Shown: positions 7,401 to 16,068, counted from the first letter of the stretch. The stretch is 64,000 nt of DNA from Georgenia satyanarayanai (GCF_023715365.1 NZ_JAMBNZ010000005.1:240176-304175), one strand, 5' to 3'. The notes: generated by a model from the letters alone, not told the origin. Program-made: numbers and translations.

Positions 7401-9973
7401 GCGGTGAGGTTCTTCTCAGCAGTCCCGCCGCCGGTGAACTCGAAGCTCGCGAACGGAGCCTCGGAGTCGCCCCAGCTGAGGAAGATGCTGCCCTCTCCGT
7501 TGCCACGAGCGGTGACGATGTCGATGACGTCGCCGGTCGGCGCGTGCGTCATGGCCATCGGACGGAAGGTGATCGAGTCACCCTCGTCGAACTCACTCAC
7601 GTAGCTGCCGGCGTCGGCCTCGGCGTCGTCAACCACGGTGACGCCCTCGGCGTCGTCGTACCACTCGGCCTGCTGCACCTCGGGCTTGAGGATGAGCGTG
7701 GCCTCGCCGGTGATGGACGGGACGTCTTCCTGCGCCTGGTCGGCGTAGGTGACGACGAGCGTGCCGTAGATCTTCTCGCCCGCTCCGTGCTCGACGGCGT
7801 CCTCACTGGTCGGGATGGTGAACTCGCAGCCGCGTCCGGAGAGCTCCGGGTGGGCGTGCTGGTTGTGGCCCAGGCCGAAGGTCCACCGCACGGCGTTGCA
7901 GTTGAACTCCTCGCCGTCCTCGGCGTCGGTCACCGTGACCGAGACCGGGACGTCGTCGCCCCAGTTGAAGATCGCGCCGTTGTCCACGCTCAGAGTGATC
8001 TCCGGAGCGGTGTTGCCGACGCTGATCTGCCGGGTGGCCAGGCCTGCCTTGCCCTCCGGGTCGACGGCGCGCAGCGCCGCGTTGTACACGCCGCGCTCGC
8101 TGTAGGTGTACGTCGGGTTCACACCCGTGGCGTCGTCGTACTGACCGTCGCCGTCGAGGTCCCACTCGTAGGTGAGCTCCTCGCCCTCCGGGTCGCGGGA
8201 CGTCGAGGCGTCGAAGACAACCTCCAGCGGGGCGTCGCTGCTGGACGCCGGCGTGGCCGTGAAGGACGCCTGCGGGGTCTTGTTGCCCTCGCCGACGTAG
8301 TTGACGACGTACAGGCCCGCGTCGGGGTTCTGACGGAAGAAGCCGTCCCCGTACTCCAGCACGTACAGCGAACCCTCCGGACCGAACTCCATGTCCATGA
8401 CGTTGTCCCAGATCGGCTGGTTCACCGTCTCGAGGTGCAGGTTGGGCAGGAAGTTCTCCACGGCCGTCACGACACCGTCGGACGAGAGCTCGTCCATGGT
8501 GATGGCGGCGACGTAGTCCTGGGAGAACTCCGCCATGAGCGGCTTGCCGTCCCAGTAGGCGGGGAACTTCGTCGGGGAGTCGAGCTCCTCGTTGTAGCGG
8601 TAGATCGGGCCGCCCATGGGGGCCTGGCCGTTCGCCGTGCGGAACTCGATGAACTCGTCCCAGGGCTGGTCGCCGACGTTGTCGCCGTAGTAGACCTGCG
8701 GCTCGGTGACCGGCGGGAGCGTCTCCATGCCGGTGTTCCAAGTGGACCTGTTGGTCGGTCCACCGTCGCAGTCGAAGAAGCCGTTCTCGCCCGGGGCGTT
8801 GTTGGCGTAGTCCCACTCGTTGTACGCGCCACCGTCGTTCGGGCCGTGGCAGTAGGGCCAGCCGCCGTTCATCGGCTCGGTGGTCAGCTGCCACTCGACG
8901 TAGCCCATGGGGCCACGGTCGGCCTGGGCCGCACCGGCGTCGGGGCCGTAGTCGCCCCAGACGAGGGCGCCGGACTCGACGTCGTAGTCGATGCGGAAGG
9001 GGTTCCGCAGGCCCATGACGTAGATCTCCTCGCGGACGAGCTCAGAGTCGACCTCGTCCGTGTCGAAGAGGTTGCCCGCGGGGATCGTGTACGTCGAGTC
9101 CGGGCCGGGCTCGGCGTCCGCGGCGATCTCGTCGTTGACGTTGATCCGCAGGATGGAGCCGCGCAGATCGTTGGTGTTGCCGGCGCCACGACGCGAGTCG
9201 AAGCCCGGGTTCATCCCCGGGGCGTTGTTGATCGGCGTGTAGCCGTTCGCGCCCGGTGTACCTGCGGGGGTGTTGTCGCCCGTCGACAGGTAGAGGTTGC
9301 CGTCACCGTCGAAGGCGATGTCCGCTCCGACGTGGCAGCACTGACCGCGCTGGGCGTCGACCTTGATGATCTCCTGCTCGGAGTCGAGGTCGAGCGTGCC
9401 GGCCTCGGCGTCGAACTGGAAGCGGGAGAGTACGTTGTAGCCGAGCCACTGGTTCCAGTAGGTCTCGGGGTCCGCGCCCTCGGGCACGGAGTTGGGGGCG
9501 TTGCCGCTCGGCGTCGTCTCGGGGTACGCGACGCCCGTGGGGGACGTCCCGGACATGACACGGGGTGCGTAGACGAGGTAGACCCAACTGTTGTCCTCGT
9601 AGTTCGGGTCCAGTGCGACACCCTGGAGGCCGTCCTCCGAGTTCGCGTACACGTCGAGCTGGGCGATCTGCGTCGTCGAGCCCGTGGCGGGGTCCGTGAG
9701 GCGGACGACGCCGTTGCGCGCGGTGTGCAGGACACGGGAGTCGGGCAGCACGGCGAGGTCGATCGGCTCGCCCGTGTTCTTCGTCAGCAGGACCTTCTCG
9801 TAGTTGTTCCAGTCCAGGGCCGGGTCCTCGGCAACCTGGGCCGGTGCGGCGTCTTGTGGCGCCTGCGGCTGTGCTTGCGCACCGCTCATTGCGAGCGGCA
9901 GCACGAGTGCGCTGGCCAGCAGCGCGCTCGCACCTCGGGTCGCCCAGCGGCGCCCCGTTGATCGTCTGACCAC
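4475..9973 (-). CDS. Giant secreted sugar dehydrogenase / double TIM-barrel isomerase / FG-GAP protein
   Basis: 1832 aa from GTG 9973, which follows AAGGAGGAATC; upstream in-frame codons look non-coding. Signal peptide about 1-38. Domains: a glucose/sorbosone dehydrogenase propeller (about 48-565), PKD (about 571-648), a beta-rich CBM-like region (about 660-965), two tandem sugar-phosphate isomerase/epimerase TIM barrels (about 975-1230 and 1240-1490), a bacterial-repeat domain (about 1495-1590), and five FG-GAP-like repeats of the form GDWDGDGxDT with VRRG and YVKN (about 1595-1820). The two barrels are near-duplicates; both start VSIGMFSLIPWV and carry GIGKLFGHNH and ELLHIKDATNLGG. Such barrels are normally cytoplasmic, so their secretion is unusual. 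The inferred role is extracellular oxidation of a sugar followed by isomerase or lyase chemistry on the keto product. The C-terminal repeats may bind the wall or a polysaccharide. Confidence 0.88.
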   Translation of the reverse strand: MVRRSTGRRWATRGASALLASALVLPLAMSGAQAQPQAPQDAAPAQVAEDPALDWNNYEKVLLTKNTGEPIDLAVLPDSRVLHTARNGVVRLTDPATGSTTQIAQLDVYANSEDGLQGVALDPNYEDNSWVYLVYAPRVMSGTSPTGVAYPETTPSGNAPNSVPEGADPETYWNQWLGYNVLSRFQFDAEAGTLDLDSEQEIIKVDAQRGQCCHVGADIAFDGDGNLYLSTGDNTPAGTPGANGYTPINNAPGMNPGFDSRRGAGNTNDLRGSILRINVNDEIAADAEPGPDSTYTIPAGNLFDTDEVDSELVREEIYVMGLRNPFRIDYDVESGALVWGDYGPDAGAAQADRGPMGYVEWQLTTEPMNGGWPYCHGPNDGGAYNEWDYANNAPGENGFFDCDGGPTNRSTWNTGMETLPPVTEPQVYYGDNVGDQPWDEFIEFRTANGQAPMGGPIYRYNEELDSPTKFPAYWDGKPLMAEFSQDYVAAITMDELSSDGVVTAVENFLPNLHLETVNQPIWDNVMDMEFGPEGSLYVLEYGDGFFRQNPDAGLYVVNYVGEGNKTPQASFTATPASSSDAPLEVVFDASTSRDPEGEELTYEWDLDGDGQYDDATGVNPTYTYSERGVYNAALRAVDPEGKAGLATRQISVGNTAPEITLSVDNGAIFNWGDDVPVSVTVTDAEDGEEFNCNAVRWTFGLGHNQHAHPELSGRGCEFTIPTSEDAVEHGAGEKIYGTLVVTYADQAQEDVPSITGEATLILKPEVQQAEWYDDAEGVTVVDDAEADAGSYVSEFDEGDSITFRPMAMTHAPTGDVIDIVTARGNGEGSIFLSWGDSEAPFASFEFTGGGTAEKNLTAQSTINQWFADPVGGPIIGAVIPADAVSQIGDVPLEGLVELSEGAFSDHALAELIEAYKNAPAAPGEGGWQDVETRLTEIPEGAGEIVVTSTGGVDLDSLTFTASGEQPPADDVRIPAEKVSIGMFSLIPWVREAGLPTVLERLAEIGFENIEPYGSNFNGYTAEEFRAMVDEVGLSVPSSHYNVKEATFDDTLAYVKTLGQEYVGSGGFPDPGIGTYEKTLETAAAMNRLGERSVEAGIGKLFGHNHAGEFTTVYEHKGEQLSAWEILARETNPEFVTFQVDVAWATHGGIDVPALLEEYGSRIELLHIKDATNLGGNRPAFTNLGEGDVPLQEILRAAEEHANIAYYVLEFDQAPQGETFAETGFSYLTGEELVPVRVDTEDVSIGMFSLIPWVNTDGLPSVLARLAEIGFENIEPFGGTFNGYTAEQFRAMTDLIGLKVPSSHYNVAEGTFDVTLDYVETLGQEYVGSGGFPQPGISSYGRVLRTAEAMDRLGQRSVEAGIGKLFGHNHATEFTTVYNHGGKEMSAWEILVEETDPRYVTFQLDVAWATHAGVDVPALIEEHGDRIELLHIKDATNLGGTTNPTFTNLGEGDVPLQDILRAARDYANISLYVLEYDVAPDGEDFVTTGFEYLTGQPAGEQGSRLVEVTTSPVTFSDQPGTDKDTYTVPRVTGVEYVVDGAVVAPGTYPGSGTVSVTARAAAGFALAGGATEWRQTFSTAVAAGTGEFHLSNTWHGTTDVRFAYGRMTDEVFIGDWDGDGRDTVALRRGNTFHVSNALSGGSADVVLAYGRAGDVILVGDWNGDGSDTFAVRRGSEYHVKNSLTGGPADVVIHYGRAGDQVLVGDWTGGGKDTFAVRRGATYYVKNSMSGGKADVVFTYGRAADVTLTGDWDGDGKDTFAVQRGRTFYVNNTLRGGVADKVVTFGRLGDEVYVGDWDGNGTDTLGIRRPAALTTAASAPATATKEVRSLSKVS

Positions 9974-10162
9974 GATTCCTCCTTGAGTCGCGCACGCGGA
10001 GGTCCCACCGTCACTCACGGCAGGTCCTGACTGGCCCGACGACTGGCGGGGGGTCCGCCAAACTGCCTCTCGGGTCGGCTGGCGACAGTGGCAACCGGTA
10101 CGCACTTCGTGGTGCGCGGGGCGCCCTCTCCCACCAACGTGCTTCAGATCACGACGCGCCCC

Positions 10163-10191
10163 ACGATAGACGGGGGTTTAGCAACCGTCAA
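10163..10191 (-). promoter_or_regulatory. Consensus sigma-A promoter of the 9973 gene
   Basis: Minus strand TTGACG (10191-10186), a 17-bp spacer and TATCGT (10168-10163). The leader to GTG 9973 would be about 180 nt. The -35 is preceded by the word TTTTGAA, much as the ThuA/GSDH promoter has TTTTGA. Confidence 0.7.
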
Positions 10192-10202
10192 TTCAAAAGT
10201 CA

Positions 10203-11384
10203 TCATTCAGACACACATGTTCGGTCACTATCGCGCTCCTGCGCGCGTCGCTCGGCTCCCCCGTGGGCCGGCAACGGCCCGTCAGCCGCGTCACGGACGT
10301 GGCCGAGGGCGTCGTCGAGACTGGCGGCGACGACGGCGCGAGCGGTGCCGATGACGCCGGCCGCCTCGGAGAGGAGGGAGGAGGCCTCCAGCACGCGGTC
10401 GACGGCGAGGAGCTCCTCACGCGCCTGGCTCACCACCCGCTCGGGAGCCTCGGACCGCGCGAGCTCCCGGCGCATGACCGCGGCCGTCCCCTCGTCCAGG
10501 TCCGCCCGCCCGACGTCCGACCCGATCCGCGACCACACCGGCAGCGTGCGGGCGTGCAGGACGAGGGTCGTCGCCTTGCCCTCGCGCAGGTCCGACATGG
10601 CACTCTTGCCCGTCACCACCTCGGGAGCGAAGACGCCGAGGAGGTCGTCGACGAGCTGGAAGGCCTTGCCCAGCGAGAGCCCGACCGCCTCCACCTCCTC
10701 CCGCAGGGCCGGTGGCGCACCCGCGAGGATCGCACCGGCGCGCAGCGGCGCCTGGAAGGAGTACCGGGCCGTCTTTTCCGCGGCGATGCGCAGCGCGTCC
10801 GTCAGCGAGACGTCCAGCAGCCCGAGCGCGGCCGCCACGTCGCCGAGCTCACCGGCGACGCTGACGAAGACGGTGTCCCACAGCAGCTCCTGGAGGGGTG
10901 CGTGCACGTCGGCAGGTGCCTCCACCGTGGCGACCAGCCGGTGCGCCAGGGAGATCGCCAGGTCCCCGGCGAGCACCGCGGCCCCTTCGGCAAGCTCCTG
11001 CGCGCCGTGCTCGTCCGCTCCGTGCGCGCGTGCCACGCAGGCCATCCGGGCAGCGAGGTTCGGCTCGCCGCGGCGCATCGTGTCATGGTCGATGAGGTCG
11101 TCGTGGACGAGGAACCCCACGTGGAGGAGCTCGAAAGCCGCCCCCACCCGCGCGGCCGCCGCTCGCCGGGTCCCCCCGAGCGCGTCGTGCAGCTCCACGA
11201 CGAGCCTGCCTCGGAAACGCTTGCCGCCCGCGGCCGCTCGACCGAGCTCCTCCCAGAGCCGGCCGTAGAGGGGCCCGTGCCGCTCCGCGACCGGCCGCAG
11301 CTCGGCCAACAGGCCGGTAAGCACGGCGCTGATCTCCGCCTCGGCGGGGGGCGCGGCACCGGCGCGCGTCGGCGTGCTGTCCAC
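10203..11384 (-). CDS. Polyprenyl diphosphate synthase (IdsA type)
   Basis: 393 aa. The start is GTG 11384 preceded by AGAGGAGA; a longer frame exists but its extra residues look non-coding. It is a trans-isoprenyl diphosphate synthase that condenses isopentenyl diphosphate with allylic diphosphates. The first aspartate-rich motif reads HDDLIDHDTMRRG, and the second is QLVDDLLGVF, the DDxxG form common in actinobacterial GGPP synthases. VTGKSAMSDLREGK follows as in IdsA. It is divergent from the ebo operon, 202 bp away, next to a UbiA-family prenyltransferase, so it may make the prenyl donor used by EboC. Chain length cannot be deduced safely; C15-C20 is likely. Confidence 0.88.
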   Translation of the reverse strand: MDSTPTRAGAAPPAEAEISAVLTGLLAELRPVAERHGPLYGRLWEELGRAAAGGKRFRGRLVVELHDALGGTRRAAAARVGAAFELLHVGFLVHDDLIDHDTMRRGEPNLAARMACVARAHGADEHGAQELAEGAAVLAGDLAISLAHRLVATVEAPADVHAPLQELLWDTVFVSVAGELGDVAAALGLLDVSLTDALRIAAEKTARYSFQAPLRAGAILAGAPPALREEVEAVGLSLGKAFQLVDDLLGVFAPEVVTGKSAMSDLREGKATTLVLHARTLPVWSRIGSDVGRADLDEGTAAVMRRELARSEAPERVVSQAREELLAVDRVLEASSLLSEAAGVIGTARAVVAASLDDALGHVRDAADGPLPAHGGAERRAQERDSDRTCVSE

Positions 11385-11586
11385 ACGGTCTCCTCTCACG
11401 GGCTCGTGCACGGGCTGCCAAGTCCTCCGCCGAGCCCCGCAACGACGAGTAGGCTTAGGAGAAGAGCACGATGTGTTAACGTCTTTTGTCAAGCCGTGTT
11501 TGGCGTCTGCGACACTGTCTTACGTAACATTGCGTAGTTCGGGAACCACAGTCGGTTGCCCGAAGCACATACAACGAGGTGATGTG
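11385..11586. promoter_or_regulatory. Divergent control region, polyprenyl synthase / ebo operon
   Basis: This 202-bp gap is much richer in A+T than its surroundings. It contains GTTAAC (about 11475), a TTGACA on the minus strand (11492-11487), the palindrome TTACGTAA (about 11520-11527), and an imperfect hairpin at 11538-11564 whose arms begin TTCGGG and end CCCGAA, just before the ribosome-binding site of the first ebo gene. I could not pair a convincing -10 with the TTGACA. The layout suggests shared regulation of both transcripts; the regulator is unknown. Confidence 0.45.
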
Positions 11587-12756
11587 ATGACTCAGCCTAA
11601 TGCCGTTCACGACCAACGGGTCGGGATGTGGTTCGTCGGCGCGCGCGGCTCGGTGGCGACCACGGCCACCATCGGCGCCCTGGCCATGGCAGGCGGGCTG
11701 GCCCAGCGCACGGGTCTGGTGAGCGAGCTCCCGGAGGTGGCCGTCGCCGGCCTGCCTCCCCTCGAGGGACTCGTCACCGGAGGCCACGACGTCCTCGAGA
11801 CGCCGCTCGCGCACCGCGCGCAGGTCCTCGCGGACGCCGGCGTCTTCCCGCCCTCGCTCGTCGCGGCCCTGGCCGAGGAGCTCGCCGCCGCCGACTCCCG
11901 CATCCGCCTCGCCCCTCGGCTCGGCACCCAGCGCGAGACCGCGCAGGCCGTCGAGCAGGACATCCGCGCCTTCCGCGAGGACAACAACCTCGACCGCGTC
12001 GTCGTCGTCGACGTCTCCAACACCGAGCCGCCCGCCTCCCAGCGGCCCGAGCTCGACAGCCTCGCCGCGCTCGAGGCTGCCCTGGACGCCGGCCACGCGC
12101 CCCTGCCCACGAGTTCCCTGTACGCGTACGCGGCCTTCCGCGCCGGCAGCCCGCTCGTCTCCTTCACCCCCAGCCCGGGCGCGACGCTCGGCGCACTCAC
12201 CGAGCTCGCCAAGGAACAGGCCCTCCCCTGGGCCGGACGCGACGGCAAGACCGGCGAGACTCTCGTGAAGTCGGCGCTCGCCCCCATGTTCGGCACCCGG
12301 GCGCTCAAGGTCCGCTCCTGGGCCTCCTACAACATGCTCGGCGGCGGTGACGGCCACACGCTGGCCGACCCGCGCGCCGCGGTGAGCAAGACGACCACCA
12401 AGGGCGCCGGCCTGGACGCCATCCTCGGGTACCACGTCGAGGGCCCCATGCACATCGACTACGTCGAGGACCTCGGGGACTGGAAGACCGCCTGGGACAA
12501 CATCTCCTTCGAGGGCTTCCTCGGCACCCGGATGACCATGCAGTTCACCTGGCAGGGCTGCGACTCGGCCCTGGCCGCGCCGCTCGTCCTCGACCTCGTC
12601 CGGCTCACCGCCCGCGCCCACGAGCGCGGGGAGAACGGGGTCGTCGGCGCCCTCGCCTTCTTCTTCAAGGACCCGCTCGGCGGCATCGACCACACCCTCG
12701 CCGGGCAGTGGCGCACGCTCGCCCAGTGGTGCGAGACCCTGGGCGCGTCGGCGTGA
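11587..12756 (+). CDS. ino1: Inositol-3-phosphate synthase
   Basis: 389 aa, ATG 11587 (GTG 11584 is the alternative) behind GAGGTGAT. The enzyme family turns glucose 6-phosphate into 1L-myo-inositol 1-phosphate using NAD. The dinucleotide-binding loop appears early as FVGARGSVATT, and the late region has the family words SWASYNMLGGGDG and GPMHIDYVEDLGDWKTAWD. It opens the ebo operon and its stop overlaps the EboC start by GTGA, so it is translated with the prenyltransferase. In typical ebo clusters a dehydroquinate-synthase-like EboD stands here; both enzymes are NAD-dependent and act on sugar phosphates, so a functional substitution is plausible but inferred. Inositol phosphate would be the likely head group or building block. 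Confidence 0.9.
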   Translation: MTQPNAVHDQRVGMWFVGARGSVATTATIGALAMAGGLAQRTGLVSELPEVAVAGLPPLEGLVTGGHDVLETPLAHRAQVLADAGVFPPSLVAALAEELAAADSRIRLAPRLGTQRETAQAVEQDIRAFREDNNLDRVVVVDVSNTEPPASQRPELDSLAALEAALDAGHAPLPTSSLYAYAAFRAGSPLVSFTPSPGATLGALTELAKEQALPWAGRDGKTGETLVKSALAPMFGTRALKVRSWASYNMLGGGDGHTLADPRAAVSKTTTKGAGLDAILGYHVEGPMHIDYVEDLGDWKTAWDNISFEGFLGTRMTMQFTWQGCDSALAAPLVLDLVRLTARAHERGENGVVGALAFFFKDPLGGIDHTLAGQWRTLAQWCETLGASA

Positions 12757-13619
12757 CCAGCGCGCGCGACATCGCCGAGCTCGTCCGGCTGCCGGCCGCC
12801 CTGTCGGTGCCGGGCGACGCGCTCGCCGGCGCCGCCGTCACCGGCACGCTGGGATGGCGCACGGCCGGTCTGGCCGCGTCCTCCACGTGCCTGTACTGGG
12901 CCGGCATGGCGCTCAACGACTACGCCGACCGGGACCTGGACGCCGTCGAACGGCCCGAGCGGCCCATCCCGTCCGGCCGCGTCAGCCCGACGACGGCGCT
13001 GCGCGTCGCCGGCGGCCTCACCGCCGCCGGCATCGGGCTGGCAGCGGTGGGCGGACGGCGCGGCGTCGCCGTCGCCGTCCCGCTCGCGGCGACCGTGTGG
13101 GCCTACGACATGCTCGCCAAGCCGACCGCGTTCGGTCCTGTCGTCATGGCTGCCGCCCGCAGCCTCGACGTCGTGCTCGGCGGCTCGGCCGACCCGCGCC
13201 GCGCCGTCCCGGCCGCCCTCGCTCTGGGTGCCCACACCTGCGCCGTCACCGTCCTGAGCCGCGGCGAGGTCCACGGCTCGAGCACCGCCGTCGCGCGCGG
13301 CGCCCTCGCGACGACGACGGCGGTCGCCGCTGCCGTCGCCGCCGGCGGCCTGCGCCGGGGCCGGGCCGGGACGCTCGGCCGACTCGCGTCGGCCGCGCTC
13401 GCCGGCACCTACGCCCTCACCGTGGGCCGAGCGCAGGCGGCCGCCGCCGCCAGCCCGGACGCGGTCACCGTCCGCCGGGCCACCGGCACCGGGATCCGCG
13501 GCATGGTGCCCCTCCAGGCCGCCCTCGTCGCGGGTGGGGGCGCCGTCGCGACCGCCGTCGGCCTCATGGCCGCCGGACCCGCACTCCGCGCCGCCGCGAA
13601 GGGAATCTCACTGACATGA
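12753..13619 (+). CDS. eboC: UbiA-family prenyltransferase EboC
   Basis: 288 aa, starting at GTG 12753 and overlapping the inositol-phosphate synthase stop by 4 nt. It is an integral-membrane prenyltransferase with many hydrophobic helices. The first Mg-diphosphate motif is NDYADRDLDAVERPERPIPSGR, where NDxxDxxxD is intact. The second loop reads KPTAFGPVVMAAARSLDVV and lacks a clear second DxxxD, as is frequent in EboC proteins. Expected chemistry is transfer of a polyprenyl group to a small acceptor at the inner face of the membrane. The inositol-phosphate synthase / UbiA / isomerase trio also resembles, from memory, the SCO3243-SCO3241 group of Streptomyces coelicolor. Confidence 0.85.
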   Translation: MTSARDIAELVRLPAALSVPGDALAGAAVTGTLGWRTAGLAASSTCLYWAGMALNDYADRDLDAVERPERPIPSGRVSPTTALRVAGGLTAAGIGLAAVGGRRGVAVAVPLAATVWAYDMLAKPTAFGPVVMAAARSLDVVLGGSADPRRAVPAALALGAHTCAVTVLSRGEVHGSSTAVARGALATTTAVAAAVAAGGLRRGRAGTLGRLASAALAGTYALTVGRAQAAAAASPDAVTVRRATGTGIRGMVPLQAALVAGGGAVATAVGLMAAGPALRAAAKGISLT

Positions 13620-14461
13620 GCCTGCTCCTGTCCTACGGGACCAACGGCTTCACCGACCACCGTCTGCCCGAGGCACTGGCGATCATGGCCGAGCTCGGCT
13701 ACGAGGGCGTCGCCCTCACCCTCGATCACCAGCACCTGGACCCCTTCGCGCCCGACCTCGCCGCGCGGGTCTCGCAGACTGCAGCGCTGCTGGAGCGGTA
13801 CGGCCTCGCGGTCGCCGTGGAGACCGGGGCCCGGTACGTGCTGGACCCGTGGCGCAAGCACGAGCCCACCTTCGTCTCCGAGGAGGGTGCCGAGCAGCGG
13901 GCCCGGCTCATCCGGGTGGCCGTCGACGTCGCCGCCGACCTCGGTGCCGACATCGTCCACCTGTGGTCGGGCACGCTCCCGGCGGGGACCTCCGACGACG
14001 TTGCCTGGGAGCGGCTCGTCTCGGGTCTCGCGCCGGTGCTCGAGCACGCCGAGAGCGCCGGGGTGCGCCTCGCCTTCGAGCCCGAGCCCGGGATGTTCGT
14101 CAACCGCCTGTCCGGCGTGCGCGAGCTGCGCGCCCGGCTGGGTAATCCCGCCTCGCTCGTCGCGACCGTCGACGTCGGCCACGCCGTCGTCAACGAGGAG
14201 GCCAGCCCGGCCGACTGCATCCGCGATAACGCCGACCTCGTCGCCCACGTCCAGATCGAGGACATGCGGCGCGGGGTCCACGAGCACCTCGAGTTCGGCG
14301 AGGGCGAGGTCGACGTCACCGCCGCCCTGCGTGCCCTGATCGACATCGGCTACGACGGCCTCGTGTCCGTCGAGCTCACCCGCCACAGCCACGACGCCCC
14401 CGCCGTCGCGGCCCGCTCCCTCGCCGTCCTGCGCAGCGCCCTCGACGCCGCCCAGGCCTGA
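13616..14461 (+). CDS. Sugar-phosphate isomerase/epimerase (TIM barrel)
   Basis: 281 aa, ATG 13616 overlapping the EboC stop as ATGA. Xylose-isomerase-like TIM barrel, about the usual length, with the metal-site strands AFEPEPGMFV, ATVDVGHAVV and AHVQIEDMRRGVHEH. It has no signal peptide, so it is cytoplasmic, unlike the related secreted modules elsewhere in the window. The immediate coupling to EboC suggests that it converts an intermediate of the same pathway, possibly on the inositol or sugar-phosphate side. The exact reaction is unknown. Confidence 0.82.
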   Translation: MSLLLSYGTNGFTDHRLPEALAIMAELGYEGVALTLDHQHLDPFAPDLAARVSQTAALLERYGLAVAVETGARYVLDPWRKHEPTFVSEEGAEQRARLIRVAVDVAADLGADIVHLWSGTLPAGTSDDVAWERLVSGLAPVLEHAESAGVRLAFEPEPGMFVNRLSGVRELRARLGNPASLVATVDVGHAVVNEEASPADCIRDNADLVAHVQIEDMRRGVHEHLEFGEGEVDVTAALRALIDIGYDGLVSVELTRHSHDAPAVAARSLAVLRSALDAAQA

Positions 14462-14486
14462 CCCCCGTCCGTCCCCAGGAGCAGAC

Positions 14487-15167
14487 ATGAGCCGCACCCA
14501 GCAGCTGCGCGACGCCATCGCCGCGGACCTCTCCCCCGCCGCCGCGAGCCGGCTGTCGCAGATGACGGCGGAGATCTCTGCCGACCCCTCCGCCGCCGCC
14601 CGCCTGTTCCCGGCCGCCGCCCGCGAGGTCGCGCGCGGACCCCTCGACCCCGACGACCCGAGCGGCATCCACGGCCCGACCCTCGACGACGCCGTGCGCG
14701 GCGTCCTCCTCGCCGCGCTCGCCGAGGCGGTCGACGACGACGCCCGCCTGCTGCGGGAGGTCAGCGACCTGTACCGCTACGGCGACGGTGACGAGAAGCG
14801 CGCCGTGCTCCGCGCCCTCGACCTCCTCGGCCCCGAGGCGCAGCCGGTCGTCGAGGACGCGCTGCGCACCAACGACATCCGGATCGTCGCCGCCGCCATG
14901 GGCACCTGGGCCGGCACCCACCTCGACGACGCCACCTGGCGCCAGGGCGTGCTCAAGTGCCTCTTCGTCGGCGTCCCGCTCACCGCCGTCAGCAGTCTCG
15001 GCGAGCGGACCGACCTCGAGCTCGCCCGCATGGTGGCCGCCTACGCCCACGAGCGGCTCGCCGCCGGACGCAGCGTCCCCGGCGACGTCCACCTCGTCCT
15101 CGACCAGGAGCCCGGCGCCCTAGACCAGTTCCCCGACGTCGCGGCCGCGCTGCGCCCGTCCGCCTGA
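14487..15167 (+). CDS. eboA: EboA domain protein
   Basis: 226 aa, ATG 14487 behind CAGGAG. An all-alpha, alanine-rich protein with no signal peptide or membrane helix. The central segment LYRYGDGDEKRAVLRALDLL and the following VEDALRTNDIRIVAAAMGTW are the recognisable EboA core. The molecular function of EboA is not established; it occurs with EboB, EboC, EboE and EboF, all present here. The gene follows the isomerase by 25 nt in the same operon. Confidence 0.85.
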   Translation: MSRTQQLRDAIAADLSPAAASRLSQMTAEISADPSAAARLFPAAAREVARGPLDPDDPSGIHGPTLDDAVRGVLLAALAEAVDDDARLLREVSDLYRYGDGDEKRAVLRALDLLGPEAQPVVEDALRTNDIRIVAAAMGTWAGTHLDDATWRQGVLKCLFVGVPLTAVSSLGERTDLELARMVAAYAHERLAAGRSVPGDVHLVLDQEPGALDQFPDVAAALRPSA

Positions 15168-15195
15168 CCCATATCCCTCGACCAGGAGCCCCGCC

Positions 15196-16068
15196 ATGCG
15201 CATCTTCGACCCGCACATCCACATGACGTCCCGCACGACGGACGACTACGAGGCCATGCACGCGGCCGGCGTGCGGGCCCTGGTCGAGCCGGCGTTCTGG
15301 CTGGGGCAGCCGCGCACGAGCGTGGAGTCCTTCGTCGACTACTTCGACAGCCTCGTGGGCTGGGAGCGCTTCCGCGCCTCTCAGTTCGGCATCGCGCACC
15401 ACGCGACGATCGCGCTCAACCCCAAGGAGGCGAACGACCCCCGCTGCCGCGGCATCCTCGACCTCCTGCCCCGCTACCTCGCCAAGGACGGTGTCGTCGC
15501 CGTGGGCGAGGTCGGCTTCGACTCGATGACGCAGGCCGAGGAGGAGGTCTTCGTCCGCCAGCTCGAGCTGGCCGGGGAGCACGGTCTGCCCGCCATGGTC
15601 CACACCCCGCACCGTGACAAGGTCGTGGGGACCCAGCGCACCCTGGACCTCGTCGCCCAGGTGGGCATCGCGCCGGGGATGATCGTCGTCGACCACCTCA
15701 ACGAGACGACCGTCGACATCGTCGACGACGCCGGGGCGTGGATGGGCTTCTCCGTCTACCCCGACACGAAGATGGACGAGCACCGCATGGTCGCGATCCT
15801 CCAGGAGCACGGGCTGGAGCGGGTGCTGGTCAACTCCGCCGCGGACTGGGGCCGCAGCGACCCCCTCAAGACCTACAAGACCGGGCAGGCCATGCTCGCC
15901 GCCGGCTTCACCGAGGACGACGTCGACCGCGTGCTGTGGCGCAACCCCGTCGAGTTCTTCGGGCAGAGCGGACGCCTCATGCTCGGCTACGACACCTCCG
16001 ACACCACCGCCGCCACCTTCGAGGGCAACTCCATCCTCCGCGGTGAGCGCCCGTCCGCCGAGGCCTGA
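15196..16068 (+). CDS. eboB: TatD-family hydrolase EboB
   Basis: 290 aa, ATG 15196 behind AGGAG. Amidohydrolase-type TIM barrel. The metal ligands visible are the HxH of FDPHIHM at the N-terminus, the Glu of VAVGEVGFDS, the His residues of MVHTPHRDK and IVVDHLNE, and the Asp of VNSAADWGRSDPLKT. The long first loop differs from true TatD nucleases and is typical of the EboB branch. It is cytoplasmic by sequence. It should hydrolyse a phosphoester or ring bond of the ebo metabolite; the substrate is unknown. Confidence 0.85.
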   Translation: MRIFDPHIHMTSRTTDDYEAMHAAGVRALVEPAFWLGQPRTSVESFVDYFDSLVGWERFRASQFGIAHHATIALNPKEANDPRCRGILDLLPRYLAKDGVVAVGEVGFDSMTQAEEEVFVRQLELAGEHGLPAMVHTPHRDKVVGTQRTLDLVAQVGIAPGMIVVDHLNETTVDIVDDAGAWMGFSVYPDTKMDEHRMVAILQEHGLERVLVNSAADWGRSDPLKTYKTGQAMLAAGFTEDDVDRVLWRNPVEFFGQSGRLMLGYDTSDTTAATFEGNSILRGERPSAEA

